NCBI GenBank assembly: GCA_027489295.1
Contig: JAIYAA010000202.1
Span: forward strand, 1-15,059
Direction of reading: 5' to 3'
DNA length: 15,059 bases
DNA from: Sphingomonadales bacterium
GTDB taxonomy: Bacteria > Pseudomonadota > Alphaproteobacteria > Sphingomonadales > Sphingomonadaceae
Part shown: piece after piece, positions 14,371 through 15,059 of the stretch
How positions within the stretch are numbered: the stretch's first letter is position 1
Layout: every line of letters begins with the position of its first letter
Translations under genes and position numbers: made by a program
The notes under the pieces: model-generated
The model's database searches: none
What the model was told of the DNA's origin: nothing
What the model saw: only the letters and a program-made list of their open reading frames with translations

Positions 14371-15059
14371 GCGACGATGTTCACCAATCGATCGGGCACC
14401 ACGATGATCTTGCGCGGCGCCTTGCCTTCGAGCGACCGAACGATCTTGTCCGATGCAAGTGCCGCGGCTTCGACGATATCCTTGGCGGCGCCCTTCGGCA
14501 TCACCAGCGTATCGCGCAGCTTGCCGTTGACCTGCACCGCGATCGTCACCTCGTCGTCGACCAGCAGCGCCGGATCGACCTCGGGCCAGGCGGCATCGGC
14601 GATCATGCCGGTCTCGCCCAGCGCGGCCCAGGCCTCTTCGGCGATGTGCGGCACCATCGGCGCGACGATGCGGACCAGGCTGCGGATCGCGGCGGTGCGC
14701 GAGGCGGAGGGCTTGGCCTTCTCGATCGCCGCGGTCAGCTCGTAGAGCTTGGCGACGGCCTTGTTGAAGGTCAGCGCCTCGATGTCCTCGGCCACCCCGG
14801 CGATGGTGCGGTGGAGCTTGCGGTCGAGGTCCTTGTCCTCGCCTTCCGCGTTCTCCAGCCCGTCAAACAGGCGCCACAGCCGGTTGACGAAGCGCCACGC
14901 GCCTTCGATGCCGCTCTCGCTCCATTCCAGGTCGCGCTCGGGCGGGCTGTCGGAGAGCACGAACCAGCGGGTCGCGTCGGCGCCATACTGGTCGACGATC
15001 TCGGTCGGGTCGACGGTGTTCTTCTTCGACTTCGACATCTTCTCGACGCGGCCGACGGT
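14367..15059 (-). CDS. leuS: Leucyl-tRNA synthetase, C-terminal part (gene runs off the window)
   Basis: Charges tRNA-Leu with leucine. The 230 visible C-terminal residues begin in frame at the window edge. They contain KMSKSKKNTVDPTEIV, the class I KMSKS catalytic loop, then ADATRWFVLSDSPPERDLEWS, which follows it in LeuS. The helical anticodon-binding domain comes next (RRFVN-like WRFVNRLWRLFD, LTFNKAVAKLYEL, VRIVAPMVPHIAEEAW). The C-terminal extension, VTIAVQVNGKLRDTLVMPKG ending IIVVPDRLVNIV, binds the tRNA elbow. The catalytic core and editing domain lie beyond the window. It is the upstream gene of the leuS-lptE-holA operon. Confidence 0.97.
   Translation of the reverse strand, partial: TVGRVEKMSKSKKNTVDPTEIVDQYGADATRWFVLSDSPPERDLEWSESGIEGAWRFVNRLWRLFDGLENAEGEDKDLDRKLHRTIAGVAEDIEALTFNKAVAKLYELTAAIEKAKPSASRTAAIRSLVRIVAPMVPHIAEEAWAALGETGMIADAAWPEVDPALLVDDEVTIAVQVNGKLRDTLVMPKGAAKDIVEAAALASDKIVRSLEGKAPRKIIVVPDRLVNIVA

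Noticed and set aside
1..15059. tRNA, rRNA, CRISPR array, insertion sequence or att site
   Set aside because: No repeats, transposase-like proteins or RNA-gene signatures were seen by eye; an automated RNA and repeat scan was not possible here.

Overview
The window is GC-rich and gene-dense, with almost no non-coding sequence. The layout and protein styles suggest an alphaproteobacterium, most likely a sphingomonad. Supporting points are the leuS-lptE-holA order, an SOS box of the alphaproteobacterial GTTC-N7-GTTC type, a GGAAC-N17-CGTT (EcfG-type) promoter, DUF3072 and YihY proteins, and a GH115 alpha-glucuronidase. The taxonomic call is inference. No tRNA, rRNA, CRISPR array or mobile element was seen, and no gene-free stretch exceeds 300 bases.

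Region 1 (bases 1-4214, + strand) is one tight operon with overlapping or nearly touching genes. It holds the 3' part of a probable capsule-type glycosyltransferase, a KdsD/KpsF arabinose-5-phosphate isomerase, a CMP-sugar cytidylyltransferase fused to an RraA/class II pyruvate-aldolase-like domain, and a metal-dependent KdsA. Together these make and activate Kdo or a similar 3-deoxy-ulosonic acid, probably for a surface polysaccharide. The fusion is the most unusual object here. No kdsC-type phosphatase and no canonical kdsB is in view.

Region 2 (4231-9075, - strand) reads, in transcription order, dinB (DNA polymerase IV), a YihY/BrkB-family inner-membrane protein, a large exported protein of unknown function, and a small DUF3072 protein. 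dinB has an exact LexA-type box over a promoter whose predicted start coincides with the ATG. The DUF3072 gene has an exact general-stress (EcfG) promoter, with a second GTTC-N7-GTTC match just downstream.

Region 3 (9170-12786) is a convergent pair with carbohydrate-active features. A secreted SGNH/GDSL-like hydrolase (+) and a GH115 alpha-glucuronidase (-) overlap by 25 bp at their 3' ends. They fit removal of acyl and glucuronic-acid decorations from xylan-like polymers.

Region 4 (12848-15059, - strand) is a housekeeping operon: leuS (3' part), lptE and holA, joined by 4-bp ATGA and GTGA overlaps.
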